Origin: Balneolaceae bacterium
Lineage (GTDB): Bacteria; Bacteroidota; Rhodothermia; Balneolales; Balneolaceae
DNA: 40,855 nt
NCBI GenBank assembly: GCA_007693745.1
Contig: REDA01000072.1
Location: 1-40,855 of the forward strand
Direction of reading: 5' to 3'
Shown: positions 24,130-32,317 of the stretch, one piece after another
How the letters are laid out: each line of letters opens with the position of its first letter
Numbering within the stretch: the stretch's first letter is position 1
Program-made: the position numbers and the translations under genes
The notes under the pieces: generated by a model
What the model saw: only the letters and a program-made list of their open reading frames with translations
Told to the model about the DNA's origin: nothing
Databases searched by the model: none

Positions 24130-27100
24130 TTAACCCAATTCAGGATTCTTGTTTGTAAGTCGTGCCAGATAGGATGTTCGCGGGCGAACATTGATTTCTT
24201 CCAGCATGACATAATTTCTTTCGTTTCTTTTGGATCTTGATATCACGCTGTTTTTATCCGTGAGATCGCCAAAGGTGATAGCGTTTGCCGGACATGCTTG
24301 CTGACAGGCAGTTTTAACAGTTCCGTCGGCCGGTTTTCTTGATCCGGTGGCGATTTTTGAAGCGATTTTACCACGATTGATTCTCTGTACACAGTAGGTA
24401 CATTTCTCAATTACACCCCGGAAACGAACGGTTACATCGGGATTCATGGCCATCTGAATAATCTCCGGATCGTCACCGGTGGTCAGGTACTCTTTCGTAT
24501 AATTGAAGAAATTGAATCGTCTTACTTTGAACGGACAGTTGTTTGCACAGTACCGGGTACCGATGCAACGGTTATAGGTCATCTGATTGAGTCCGTCTTC
24601 ACTGTGTGTGGTGGCGGCGACAGGGCAGACCTGTTCGCATGGAGCGAGTTCACAGTGCATACAGGGAACAGGCTGATGGTAAACAGAGGGATTGTCCGGG
24701 TCACCTTCATAGTATCTGTCGGTTCGGATCCAGTGCATAATTCGTCTTCTGCCCACTTCCCGTTTACCGATAACGGGGATATTGTTTTCGGCCTGGCATG
24801 CAATGGTACAGACGCCGCACCCAAAACAGGCATTCAGGTCGATCGCCATTCCCCATTGAGGCTGATGATCCGGGCCATACTGTTCGTTGAACAGGGAAAT
24901 GGGGCCGCGATCGTCGCCTTTCGCGAGAGCTTCCTTCATGCCGGGTACTTTAAACCCGTGGAAACTTTCAAATGAGGCAAAGTCTGGATTCTCTTTGTAC
25001 TGCTCAAGCGTTGCCGTGCGAATCATATCCCGGCCTTCCAGGCTGTGATGATCCTGTACACAGGCTACTTCGTATGTTCTGCCAGCAGGCTCGGCCACTG
25101 CAGCGGCAAACAACATCGCGTTAGTGTTCCTGAACGGGTAGACATCCACTCCAACTCCATCTGCAACGCGGCCCAGTCCTTTTCGGCCAAAGCCTGCAGT
25201 GAGCGTTATGGAATCATCAGCATGTCCCGGTTCTATCCAGGCTGCAATTTCGATCGTTGTATTTCCGGAGGTGATACGCACTAAGGGAACATCATTGTTC
25301 CTGAAACTACGAGTTGGATTAATGCCAATTTTTTCTGCAGTTGCTGCACTCATCAGTGCGACGTTATCCCATGTAATTTTTGTCATCGGTTCCGGCAGTT
25401 CCTGGAGCCAGCCGATGTTTGCAAACCGGCCGTCAAAAATCCGGGAATCAGGCTTCACAGTGAGTTCAATCCCGGAAACGGCCTGCTGTGTGAGAGCAGA
25501 TTGTACGGCCTCTTCAAACTGATTGTTCAGTAAAACAGAGACCTCGGGAAAGTGACTTTCCTGATCCAATCCGTTGTGCAGGATGGTTTCCCACTCCCGT
25601 CTAAAGTCGGATGAGAGGGAAGAGCTCCAGGTCTGCTGTACCAGCTCATGCCCGGATATTTCCTCTCCGGTAAGCAGCAGGTTTAGAAATTCAATTTCGC
25701 TCAAACCGCCGAATAGTGGAAGAATTTGAGGCTGTATCACAGATCGCTGACCTGTAAAGGAGAGGCCGTCTCCCCACGATTCAATGTAATGGGCTCTGTT
25801 TACATGCCAGTTGCAGATCGCTGAGGTTTCATCTGCATATTCAGAGAGATGGATTGTTGACTGAGCCCGGGAGAGAGCCTCTTCAAAGGCCAGGTCTGCA
25901 GGGGCTGTTTGGCGGATATTGGTACCAACAAGTACAACCGTGTCATAAGTCCCGTTACGCAACTCTTCAACTGCAGAGATAAAAGCTTCCCGTTCATTGC
26001 GGTCCGTATTGTGGGGAATTCGGTGATACGTAACTGTATTGCCGGAATTACCAAGAGCATGATTCAGTACAGCCACCACGGCATGCAGTTCTGCAGAATG
26101 CTCTCTGCTTGCGCTGATTACAGAAGTGCCCCTGTTGGAGAGAAGTTCATTTGCAAGGACTTCAATCCACTTATGGGAAGAAAATTCATTTTCAAACCCG
26201 ATGAAAGCACTTAACCCGCTGAGAGACGAAGAGAGTTTGGCTGCGAGTGCGTAGGTGAAGGGGGCAATCTGTGAAGTTTTAAGGCGCAGTCTGTGATCTG
26301 CATATGAGCCGGTGGAAGTAAGTGCATTTTCAACCGAGTAGATCCGGGACATTGAGTCGGATGCTGTCTCCACTTTTCTTCTGGCCGTCAGTTTAAGAGA
26401 GTTTTCGACACTGTTTGTACTGGCGTGCGGACTCATAAAATCATCATCGAGTGCAATGACCAGATCAGCTTTATCGTAATGCGGAACCGTTCTGAGGCGT
26501 TCGCCGAAAGCGATTTGAGTTCCCTCAATACGGTTATCATCTGAAAACGGTTCATAAGTCACCCAGTCAGCATTTGGAAAAGCGGAAAGTACTTCTTCTC
26601 TGATCCGGTGGTAAGTAGGTGAAGAGGTAGCTTCATCAATAAAGAGCAGCGATTGGTTTCGGTCAGCAAAATGTGAGGATGCAAATTGAACAAATTCCTC
26701 TTTGGAAACTTTTTCACCATTTCGGATCGGGGATCTGGAACGATCCGGATCGTAAAGTCCAAGAATAGATGCCTGATGGAAGATACTTGTTTTACCGCCG
26801 CTTGAGGGGTGGTCTTCGTTCCCTTCAATCTTATTGGGCCTGCCTTCATAATTTGTAATCAGAAGTCCGGTTACCGAGTCCTGAAATGGCATGCTGGTAG
26901 CATAATAGAGGGGTTCTCCCAAAACCATGTCTTCAGGCTGCCGTGAGTAGGGCAGGATTTTCTGAACCGGTTTCCGGCAGGAGGCAAAACCGGCAAGTGC
27001 AATCGAGGCACCCATCACCCTGAGGAAGCTGCGTCTTGAGACCTGATCACTGAGCTCAGTAGCGTCTTCGGGAAACTCTCGTTCCACAAACTTTTTATAC

Positions 27101-27165
27101 TCTTCGTTTTGGGCAAGCTCGTTCAGGCTTTTCCAATAAGTAGTTTGATTTGACTGATCACTCAT
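24130..27165 (-). CDS. actB: Alternative Complex III Fe-S subunit ActB with molybdopterin-like domain
   Basis: This is a 1011-residue periplasmic subunit. It has a Tat signal ([10 protein letters not shown] at 43-52, followed by a hydrophobic stretch and Cys63, a possible lipobox), a large domain of the molybdopterin oxidoreductase fold that in ACIII lacks the cofactor, and a C-terminal ferredoxin-like domain. Four cysteine clusters are visible: [11 protein letters not shown] from residue 780, [26 protein letters not shown] and CTYCVQR paired with CQQACP. They would ligate three [4Fe-4S] clusters and one [3Fe-4S] cluster, as in characterised ACIII; cluster types are from family knowledge. It lies 51 bases after actA, the largest gap inside the act cluster. 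Confidence 0.97.
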   Translation of the reverse strand: MSDQSNQTTYWKSLNELAQNEEYKKFVEREFPEDATELSDQVSRRSFLRVMGASIALAGFASCRKPVQKILPYSRQPEDMVLGEPLYYATSMPFQDSVTGLLITNYEGRPNKIEGNEDHPSSGGKTSIFHQASILGLYDPDRSRSPIRNGEKVSKEEFVQFASSHFADRNQSLLFIDEATSSPTYHRIREEVLSAFPNADWVTYEPFSDDNRIEGTQIAFGERLRTVPHYDKADLVIALDDDFMSPHASTNSVENSLKLTARRKVETASDSMSRIYSVENALTSTGSYADHRLRLKTSQIAPFTYALAAKLSSSLSGLSAFIGFENEFSSHKWIEVLANELLSNRGTSVISASREHSAELHAVVAVLNHALGNSGNTVTYHRIPHNTDRNEREAFISAVEELRNGTYDTVVLVGTNIRQTAPADLAFEEALSRAQSTIHLSEYADETSAICNWHVNRAHYIESWGDGLSFTGQRSVIQPQILPLFGGLSEIEFLNLLLTGEEISGHELVQQTWSSSLSSDFRREWETILHNGLDQESHFPEVSVLLNNQFEEAVQSALTQQAVSGIELTVKPDSRIFDGRFANIGWLQELPEPMTKITWDNVALMSAATAEKIGINPTRSFRNNDVPLVRITSGNTTIEIAAWIEPGHADDSITLTAGFGRKGLGRVADGVGVDVYPFRNTNAMLFAAAVAEPAGRTYEVACVQDHHSLEGRDMIRTATLEQYKENPDFASFESFHGFKVPGMKEALAKGDDRGPISLFNEQYGPDHQPQWGMAIDLNACFGCGVCTIACQAENNIPVIGKREVGRRRIMHWIRTDRYYEGDPDNPSVYHQPVPCMHCELAPCEQVCPVAATTHSEDGLNQMTYNRCIGTRYCANNCPFKVRRFNFFNYTKEYLTTGDDPEIIQMAMNPDVTVRFRGVIEKCTYCVQRINRGKIASKIATGSRKPADGTVKTACQQACPANAITFGDLTDKNSVISRSKRNERNYVMLEEINVRPRTSYLARLTNKNPELG

Positions 27166-27216
27166 TCTAAAGTGGCTTTGTTTATTGAATCTGTTATTGG
27201 TTCAGTCGGACACCTG

Positions 27217-27861
27217 TCAGAAGTGACAGCTCTGACAGTAGGTGGGTGCGTTGATATTGTGGCGCGCCACTAATTCACGTCCCAGTTCAAGCTGGTTTTC
27301 AGCTACATAACCCATAGTGGTGACTTCAGATACCGGCCTGACATATTTTTCGGGCTCTCTGTGACAGTCGAGGCACCATCCCATACTCAGCGGTTCTGCC
27401 TGAAATACAACATCCATTCTGTCCACCCTGCCGTGGCACGATTCACATCCCACACCCACATTCACGTGAGCGGCATGGTTGAAATAGGCGTAATCCGGGA
27501 GCATGTGAACCCTGACCCACTGGATAGGCAGACCTGTCTCCCAGCTTTCCCGGACAAGTGCCAGATCATCACTATCAGTCTTGATCTGGCTGTGGCAATT
27601 CATGCAGGTCTGTGTTGCCGGGATGTTTGCATGTTTGGAATCCCATACCTGAGTGTGACAATACTGGCAGTCCATCCCAAGTTGTCCTACATGCACGCTG
27701 TGGCTGAAAGGAACCGGTTGTTCCGGCATGTAACCAACATCAGTAAATTCGGGTGAGAAGAAATACCAGACTGCAAATACAATTGCATTTAGCAGTACTA
27801 TTGAGCCGACCAGGATTCTGCGTGGAGCTTCATTTGTCCACTTAGGAAAAATTTGAGCCAT
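27217..27861 (-). CDS. actA: Alternative Complex III pentahaem cytochrome c subunit ActA
   Basis: The 214-residue protein has one N-terminal anchor helix (17-36) and five CxxCH haem c motifs: 65-69, 86-90, 139-143, 163-167 and 209-213, the last almost at the C-terminus. Five haems in this length match ActA. Additional His residues (HSVHVG, FNHAAH) could be distal ligands. It accepts electrons from ActB and feeds ActE or the oxidase. As first gene of the operon it lies behind the palindrome-containing control region at 27862-28247. Confidence 0.97.
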   Translation of the reverse strand: MAQIFPKWTNEAPRRILVGSIVLLNAIVFAVWYFFSPEFTDVGYMPEQPVPFSHSVHVGQLGMDCQYCHTQVWDSKHANIPATQTCMNCHSQIKTDSDDLALVRESWETGLPIQWVRVHMLPDYAYFNHAAHVNVGVGCESCHGRVDRMDVVFQAEPLSMGWCLDCHREPEKYVRPVSEVTTMGYVAENQLELGRELVARHNINAPTYCQSCHF

Positions 27862-28247
27862 AAAATCTGTTACTCTTAGCTGTTAAGATCGTTGTAGTAT
27901 CTGTACTGTTAGCAGGCTTTAGGAGACACGGAATATAAATAATCTGTACAGATCATTTTTGCCCGAAAATGATATTTAAACTCAGTCTAAATAACGGCTC
28001 ACGAGCTCGCTGTGACCTTCAGTAATTTTTTAAATATAGTGCTCTGCCTTAAAAGTTGCTGAAAAATCGGCCTGTTTTTTTTACAGGTAAGAGTGCTTAA
28101 TGAAGATCCGGTGCGGCACTCATTTTCAGGATTAGCCGGAGTGTGATATTGAACAACTTGTGGTTGATAAGGTTAGCGATTTAAAGGCTGAATGAGAAAC
28201 AGGGGAAATTGAGTGAGTGAAACTTAACGGAAAAAAGTTATTCTTTT
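27862..28247. other. Non-coding region between the ACIII operon and the DUF420 gene
   Basis: This is 386 bases with no credible coding frame on either strand. It holds the palindrome and its partial copies (27865-27953), an AT-rich 8-bp stem (ATCATTTT at 27952-27959 with AAAATGAT at 27966-27973), and a possible minus-strand -10 (TATATT at 27932-27937). From about 28000 to 28245 I see nothing definable. Confidence 0.6.
27899..27953 (-). promoter_or_regulatory. Candidate operator of the ACIII-caa3 operon
   Basis: ATCTGTACAGAT at 27942-27953 is a perfect 12-bp palindrome. A second, imperfect copy sharing the arm ATCTGTAC lies at 27899-27910, so the centres are 43 bases apart, about four helical turns. 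A weaker ATCTGTTAC lies at 27865-27873. Read towards actA, the palindrome is followed at once by TATATT, a possible -10 without a good -35, as expected of a regulated promoter. The binding protein is unknown. Confidence 0.4.
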
Positions 28248-28276
28248 TTAACATGCATGGCTCTTTTTTCTATAAT
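28248..28276 (+). promoter_or_regulatory. Sigma-70-like promoter for the DUF420 gene
   Basis: TTAACA at 28248-28253, a 17-base spacer, and TATAAT at 28271-28276, a perfect -10. Transcription would start near 28283. This decides the start of the next gene, because an in-frame ATG at 28279 would then lie before the transcript. Confidence 0.65.
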
Positions 28277-28320
28277 TCATGGTATTTTTGAGCACAGAAT
28301 CTAAACCCAAAAAGCAGGCT

Positions 28321-28890
28321 ATGGAACCATCCCTGAATGAAAAACTTACGATACAGTTTATAAAAGAGATCAATGTCAGAAAAGCGCTAGCCTTGATATT
28401 AACAGTGAGTGGCATTGCTCTCCTCTTCCTTCTTTATCTGCTCTATTTCAGGGAGGCGACTGAGGTGACAGCTGACTGGGTGACTCAGCTCCCTGCCCTG
28501 AATGCCTTTTTAAATAGCGGAAGTACTCTTTTGATTCTTGCGGGTTTCATTGCAATCAAAAAGAGAAATTTCATTATGCACATGAAGCTGATGCTCACTG
28601 CATTTGTGACTTCAGCACTATTTCTGATCAGCTATCTGATTTACCATGCATACGTCGGGCACACGCCCTTTCCGGGCGAAGGCTGGATCAGGCCGGTCTA
28701 TTTCTTTATTCTGATCACACACATCATTCTGTCCGCCACCGTGGTGCCTCTGGTTCTTACCAGTTACTATTTTGCATTTGCAGGAAAATTCCAGACCCAC
28801 CGGAAAGTTTCTTTATGGACCTTCCCTATCTGGCTTTATGTTTCTGTAACGGGGGTAATGATCTTTTTTATTTTAAATGCCTACATTTGA
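28321..28890 (+). CDS. DUF420 family membrane protein
   Basis: A 189-residue protein with five predicted helices, of the DUF420 family that is commonly encoded next to haem-copper oxidases and suspected in oxidase or haem assembly. Conserved-looking histidines lie at helix ends: MHMKLM, YLIYHAYVGH, ITHIILSATV and THRKVS. ATG 28321 is preferred over the in-frame ATG 28279 because a strong promoter places the RNA start between them. It is divergent from the ACIII operon across a shared control region. Function beyond the association is unproven. Confidence 0.85.
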   Translation: MEPSLNEKLTIQFIKEINVRKALALILTVSGIALLFLLYLLYFREATEVTADWVTQLPALNAFLNSGSTLLILAGFIAIKKRNFIMHMKLMLTAFVTSALFLISYLIYHAYVGHTPFPGEGWIRPVYFFILITHIILSATVVPLVLTSYYFAFAGKFQTHRKVSLWTFPIWLYVSVTGVMIFFILNAYI

Positions 28891-29051
28891 GGCTCAGCTG
28901 TTCAAGCACCGTGGCACGTTGCGAAACCGTGCAGATGGGTGGCTGTGACCCTGCCGCACCCGGGAAAATCTTATTAAAGATTTGCGACTCTGCGGCTCTT
29001 TGATTGCGGAAGCGTTATGCAAAATCAAAAAAAAACGGGTTTTAAAGCCGG

Positions 29052-29762
29052 TCAGCTGAACAGATCATCACCCGGCTGTGGGATCAGAACTTTGGTATCA
29101 CAGTATTCTTCGGTGAAACTTTTGAATTCTTCCGGACTCCCTGACAGTACCGGAAATGTACCATAATGGATCGGAACAGCCAGATCTGCATCCAGCATTT
29201 CACAACACATCGCGGCTTCCTGCGGCCCCATCGTGTAATGATCGCCAATGGGAACTGCGATCACATGAGGTTCATAGAGCTCTCCGTAAAGTTCCAGATC
29301 TCCAAAAATATTGGTATCTCCCAGGTGATAGAAGCAGATGTCATCGTCGAATGAAAGGACGAGGCCGCCTGCTTCGCCGGCATATTCTCCTGCAAAGGAG
29401 GAGCTGTGATTGGCGTGAACAAGCGTGACGGAGAATTCATCATAGTGGATGGTTCCGCCCTTGTTGAATTCAACTGCCTGATCAGGATTCAGCCCGTGTT
29501 TTTTGAGCAGTTGGGACAACTCCACCTGTGCAACTACGATGGAACCGGATGCCCCTGCCATTTGAAGTGTGTCCCCGACATGATCTTCATGCCCGTGAGT
29601 CAGAAGAATATAATCTGCATCGGAGGCATTTTTAAACCGTTCGGGTGTTGAGGGGTTGGAATTCAGAAAAGGATCAATGTAGATAACTTTACCAGAGGGG
29701 GTTTCAATGCGAAATGCTGAATGTCCCAGCCAGGCCGCTTTTAAATTTGTCTTCATACTCAT
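29052..29762 (-). CDS. UPF0173 family metal-dependent hydrolase
   Basis: This is a 236-residue metallo-beta-lactamase-fold protein with the zinc motif LLTHGHEDHVGD (H56, H58, D60, H61), HANHSSSF as a further metal or substrate segment, YHLGDTNIFGDL with the bridging Asp, and VPIHYGTFP near the C-terminus. This order identifies the UPF0173 (YtkL-like) family, whose substrate is unknown. The start is ATG 29762, with a second ATG two codons in. It is convergent with DUF420; the 161 bases between them hold an AT-rich 7-bp hairpin (28966-28983) and a possible worn copy of the dispersed repeat. Confidence 0.9.
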   Translation of the reverse strand: MSMKTNLKAAWLGHSAFRIETPSGKVIYIDPFLNSNPSTPERFKNASDADYILLTHGHEDHVGDTLQMAGASGSIVVAQVELSQLLKKHGLNPDQAVEFNKGGTIHYDEFSVTLVHANHSSSFAGEYAGEAGGLVLSFDDDICFYHLGDTNIFGDLELYGELYEPHVIAVPIGDHYTMGPQEAAMCCEMLDADLAVPIHYGTFPVLSGSPEEFKSFTEEYCDTKVLIPQPGDDLFS

Positions 29763-29942
29763 AAGTGTATTTATTTCGTTTAGTGCGTACCTTATAAACT
29801 ACCAAATGTTCGGGTAAAGGTGAAAATAAGGAGGGAAGAACCTCACGAATTTTGCACCATGAATTAAATGTAAAGCCTGCGGCACTTTATCCCGTAAATT
29901 GTATTTGTTAAATATCTGCCGGATTTGTCCGCTTGGAGATGA

Positions 29943-30623
29943 ATGGACAGAATGAACCTTTTCAAAATGGCACAAAGAATTAAAATTCACGAAACCTCAC
30001 CGCATCGGAAAAGTATTTTTGAACTGACCGATGAGTTGAACAGAGGTGCGGTTGCGCTGATCCCGACCGACAGCCAGTATGCGCTGGTCTGTGACTACAA
30101 GAACAAAAAAGGTATTGAAAGGATACGGCAGATCCGGCAACTCGGGAAAAAAGATCACCTGACAGTGATGTGTCACAATCTTGAGCATGTATCTACTTTC
30201 GCTGCTCTGTCTGATCATAATTTCAAACTGATCAAAGATCTGATTCCCGGTACCTTTACATTTATTCTTCCTGCAACGCGGGAAGTGCCCAGGCTGCTTA
30301 CCCATCCCAGAAAACGGACCGTGGGAATCCGTGTTCCTGATTACCCGATCTGCCTGGATCTGATCCGTGAACTGGGGAGACCATTGGTAGTTACTTCGGC
30401 AAAGCTGCCGGGTGTTGAACATGGAGAACCATCGGGCAATGACAGAGAGCTCTATTTAAGCCGGTTTGAAAACATTGCTGACATCATCGTGGATCACCAG
30501 GGTGATCTTCGGGGCGGGCAGACTTCGATCATAGACCTTACCGGGGAGATGCCTCTGATAGAGCGGGAAGGATTGGGTATGGAGACTCTGAGGGCGGCGT
30601 TCGTTTTTCAAAGCCCCCATTGA
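29943..30623 (+). CDS. YciO/Sua5/YrdC family protein (threonylcarbamoyl-AMP synthase-like)
   Basis: The Sua5/YrdC fold makes threonylcarbamoyl-AMP for the t6A modification of ANN-decoding tRNAs; YciO is a related branch with weaker activity. The 226-residue protein has GAVALIPTDSQYALVCD (35-51), RIRQIRQLGKKDHLTVMCH, the ATP-site basic residues, PGTFTFILPAT, HPRKRTVGIRVPDYPI and PLVVTSAKLPG. Length and the KKDHLTVMC form suit YciO. GGAG at 29935-29938 is only 4 bases from ATG 29943 and 13 from ATG 29952, so either start is possible. The last residues (FVFQSPH) are encoded by a short repeat sequence, described separately. Confidence 0.85.
   Translation: MDRMNLFKMAQRIKIHETSPHRKSIFELTDELNRGAVALIPTDSQYALVCDYKNKKGIERIRQIRQLGKKDHLTVMCHNLEHVSTFAALSDHNFKLIKDLIPGTFTFILPATREVPRLLTHPRKRTVGIRVPDYPICLDLIRELGRPLVVTSAKLPGVEHGEPSGNDRELYLSRFENIADIIVDHQGDLRGGQTSIIDLTGEMPLIEREGLGMETLRAAFVFQSPH
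30603..30618 (-). repeat. 16-bp copy of the dispersed repeat end, inside a gene 3' end
   Basis: GTTTTTCAAAGCCCCC here is identical to bases 40-55 and close to 34160-34174. It encodes the last residues of the YciO-like protein and ends two bases before the stop codon. Beyond the 16 bases the resemblance stops, so chance is not excluded. Confidence 0.35.
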
Positions 30624-30655
30624 AATTACTTAGCTGCTCTCAGCCGCAGGTTGGA

Positions 30656-31705
30656 TTACCCAAAATATGTCTGGATCGATTTACTGTAGTCTGGTTTAAG
30701 AATACCTCTTTCCGTAATTATCGCGGTGATAAGTTCTCCCGGCGTGATATCAAATGCAGGGTTGTAAACATCGATTCCCTCCGGGGCAGTTTTTTTCTCA
30801 CCAAAGTGAGAGACCTCGTCCGCTGAACGCATTTCAATCTCTATGTTATTGCCGTTCTCGATCTGAAGATCAATGGTGGAATAGGGTGCCGCAACGTAGA
30901 AAGGAATCCGGTGTCTGTTAGCCAGCACAGCCAGAGAGTAGGTGCCGATTTTATTGGCGGTATCACCATTCGCTGCGATTCTGTCGGCTCCGGTAATCAC
31001 AAGATCCACCTCACCCTGCTGCATAAGGAATCCTGCTGCAGAATCGATATTCAGTGAAAAAGGAATTCCGGCTTTTTTCAGTTCCCAGGCGGTAAGCCTT
31101 GCCCCCTGCAGAAGAGGCCGGGTTTCATCCACCCATACATGGTTCAGTTTATGCTGCCGGAAAGCGTGCAAGATCACAGAAAAGGCAGTCCCGAATTCAG
31201 CAGTTGCGAGAGAACCGGTGTTGCAGTGTGTGAGGATGCGGGCTGCATCGGGTATCAGTGCAACCCCCGATTCACCAATTCTCTTGCATAACTGACGGTC
31301 TTCTTCATGTATTTCCATCGCTGTCTGCAGAGCCAGTTTCTTGAGGGTGGCAACGGGCAGATCTGATGCCCGCATAAGTTTATGCACGATTTTGTCAAGA
31401 GCCCAGGAGAGGTTGACGGCGGTAGGCCGTGATGAATTGAGATACGATGCGATTTCTTCAGCCTGATGTAAAAAAAGAGCCGGATCATTTTCAGGCAATG
31501 GGGAAATACCAAGATAGAGGCCGTAAGCTCCGGCAATGCCGATCGCCGGAGCTCCTCTCACCTTGAGTTTTTTTATTGCGTCCCATACTTGTCTGTGGGA
31601 GGTAAGTTCCAGGTAGACTTCTTTTTCGGGCAGAAGGGTCTGATCGATGATTGTCAGCTCATCCCTGCTCCAGGAAATTGATACATAGGAAGGTACAGAA
31701 TTCAT
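30656..31705 (-). CDS. mtnA: S-methyl-5-thioribose-1-phosphate isomerase
   Basis: MtnA converts methylthioribose-1-phosphate to methylthioribulose-1-phosphate in methionine salvage. The 349-residue protein has KVRGAPAIGIAGAYGLYL (48-65), the catalytic Cys161 in LTHCNTGSLATAEFG, DETRPLLQGARLTAWEL (193-209) and the catalytic Asp241 in VITGADRIAANGDTANKIGT, positions nearly identical to the Bacillus enzyme. The related eIF2B/ribose-isomerase families lack this exact combination. No other mtn genes are in the window. It converges on the YciO-like gene with 32 bases between stops and is divergent from the DUF2892 gene. Confidence 0.96.
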   Translation of the reverse strand: MNSVPSYVSISWSRDELTIIDQTLLPEKEVYLELTSHRQVWDAIKKLKVRGAPAIGIAGAYGLYLGISPLPENDPALFLHQAEEIASYLNSSRPTAVNLSWALDKIVHKLMRASDLPVATLKKLALQTAMEIHEEDRQLCKRIGESGVALIPDAARILTHCNTGSLATAEFGTAFSVILHAFRQHKLNHVWVDETRPLLQGARLTAWELKKAGIPFSLNIDSAAGFLMQQGEVDLVITGADRIAANGDTANKIGTYSLAVLANRHRIPFYVAAPYSTIDLQIENGNNIEIEMRSADEVSHFGEKKTAPEGIDVYNPAFDITPGELITAIITERGILKPDYSKSIQTYFG

Positions 31706-31956
31706 GAAAGCCGTTTGTTCAGTGGAAAAAAAGGTTCGTTTACTGGAAAAAATGAGGTTTAAAATGAATAGGGCTAGTTTAGAAAAAACAGTAATTAAGA
31801 AGGTCGGGGTTTCCCTTATACCCTGTTCATGCCACGCCTTATTTTCGACTCAGGAAAGCTCTCTGAGCTTCATTGAGTGGCCTGGTGCTATATTCATTAA
31901 GAAAGAAGAAACAGAGATAAAAATTTAAAAATATTAAAATACATTGAGGTACTATT

Positions 31957-32163
31957 ATGATACTGAAAAAAAATATTGGTTACACTGAGTCTGTGGTTCG
32001 CGTACTTATTGGTTCGCTGATTGTTGTAGCAGGCTTATATATCGACAGTTATCTGGGGTTTATCGGTTTGATTCCTGTCATTTCCGGAGCTATTTCCTTC
32101 TGCCCGCTCTACAGGTTTATGAACATGACAACCATGAATCCGGCTTTGGAGAGAGAGAATTAA
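31957..32163 (+). CDS. DUF2892 family small membrane protein
   Basis: A 68-residue protein starting MILKKNIGYTESVVRVLIG, the diagnostic DUF2892 (YgaP transmembrane-type) beginning, with two hydrophobic segments (14-30 and 32-46) and CPLYRFM near the end. The family often accompanies rhodanese or sulfide-handling proteins, but none is adjacent here. GAGG at 31946-31949 lies 7 bases before the ATG, one of the best ribosome-binding sites in the window. A strong terminator follows, so it is probably a one-gene transcript. Confidence 0.9.
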   Translation: MILKKNIGYTESVVRVLIGSLIVVAGLYIDSYLGFIGLIPVISGAISFCPLYRFMNMTTMNPALEREN

Positions 32164-32222
32164 TGGTCTGAACTGATACATATATCAGTACTGTTGCAAT
32201 GTGACGCACGTTTCACATGCAC

Positions 32223-32249
32223 AAAGGGATCTTACAGATCCCTTTTTTT
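32223..32249 (+). terminator. Rho-independent terminator after the DUF2892 gene
   Basis: AAAGGGATC at 32223-32231 pairs with GATCCCTTT at 32237-32245 around a 5-base loop, and the T-run continues to 32249. The hairpin lies 59 bases past the stop codon. It also shows that the following gene must start later than the open frame at 32201 would suggest. Confidence 0.93.
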
Positions 32250-32317
32250 ATTTGCCAGATATCAGAAAAAAGCATTTATTAGCTCCTTGTCTTTTAAACA
32301 ATCAGCACATTTCAGAT

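Noticed and set aside
28891-29051. A further copy of the dispersed repeat between DUF420 and UPF0173
   Set aside because: Only GCGGAAGC and TTTTGCAT words are shared; the order is not convincing enough to list as a copy.
29943-30623. Calling the YciO-like gene the essential tsaC/Sua5
   Set aside because: Motifs suit YciO at least as well, and a second true Sua5/TsaC may be elsewhere; the family name is safer.
31704-31928. Open frame of 74 codons between mtnA and the DUF2892 gene, starting one base from the mtnA start
   Set aside because: The composition is Lys-rich and random-looking, no family is recognisable, and it fills a divergent promoter region with no ribosome-binding site.
32201-32317. 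N-terminal extension of the GMC oxidoreductase frame to a GTG at 32201
   Set aside because: The stretch contains a strong rho-independent terminator, and the family N-terminus fits ATG 32318.
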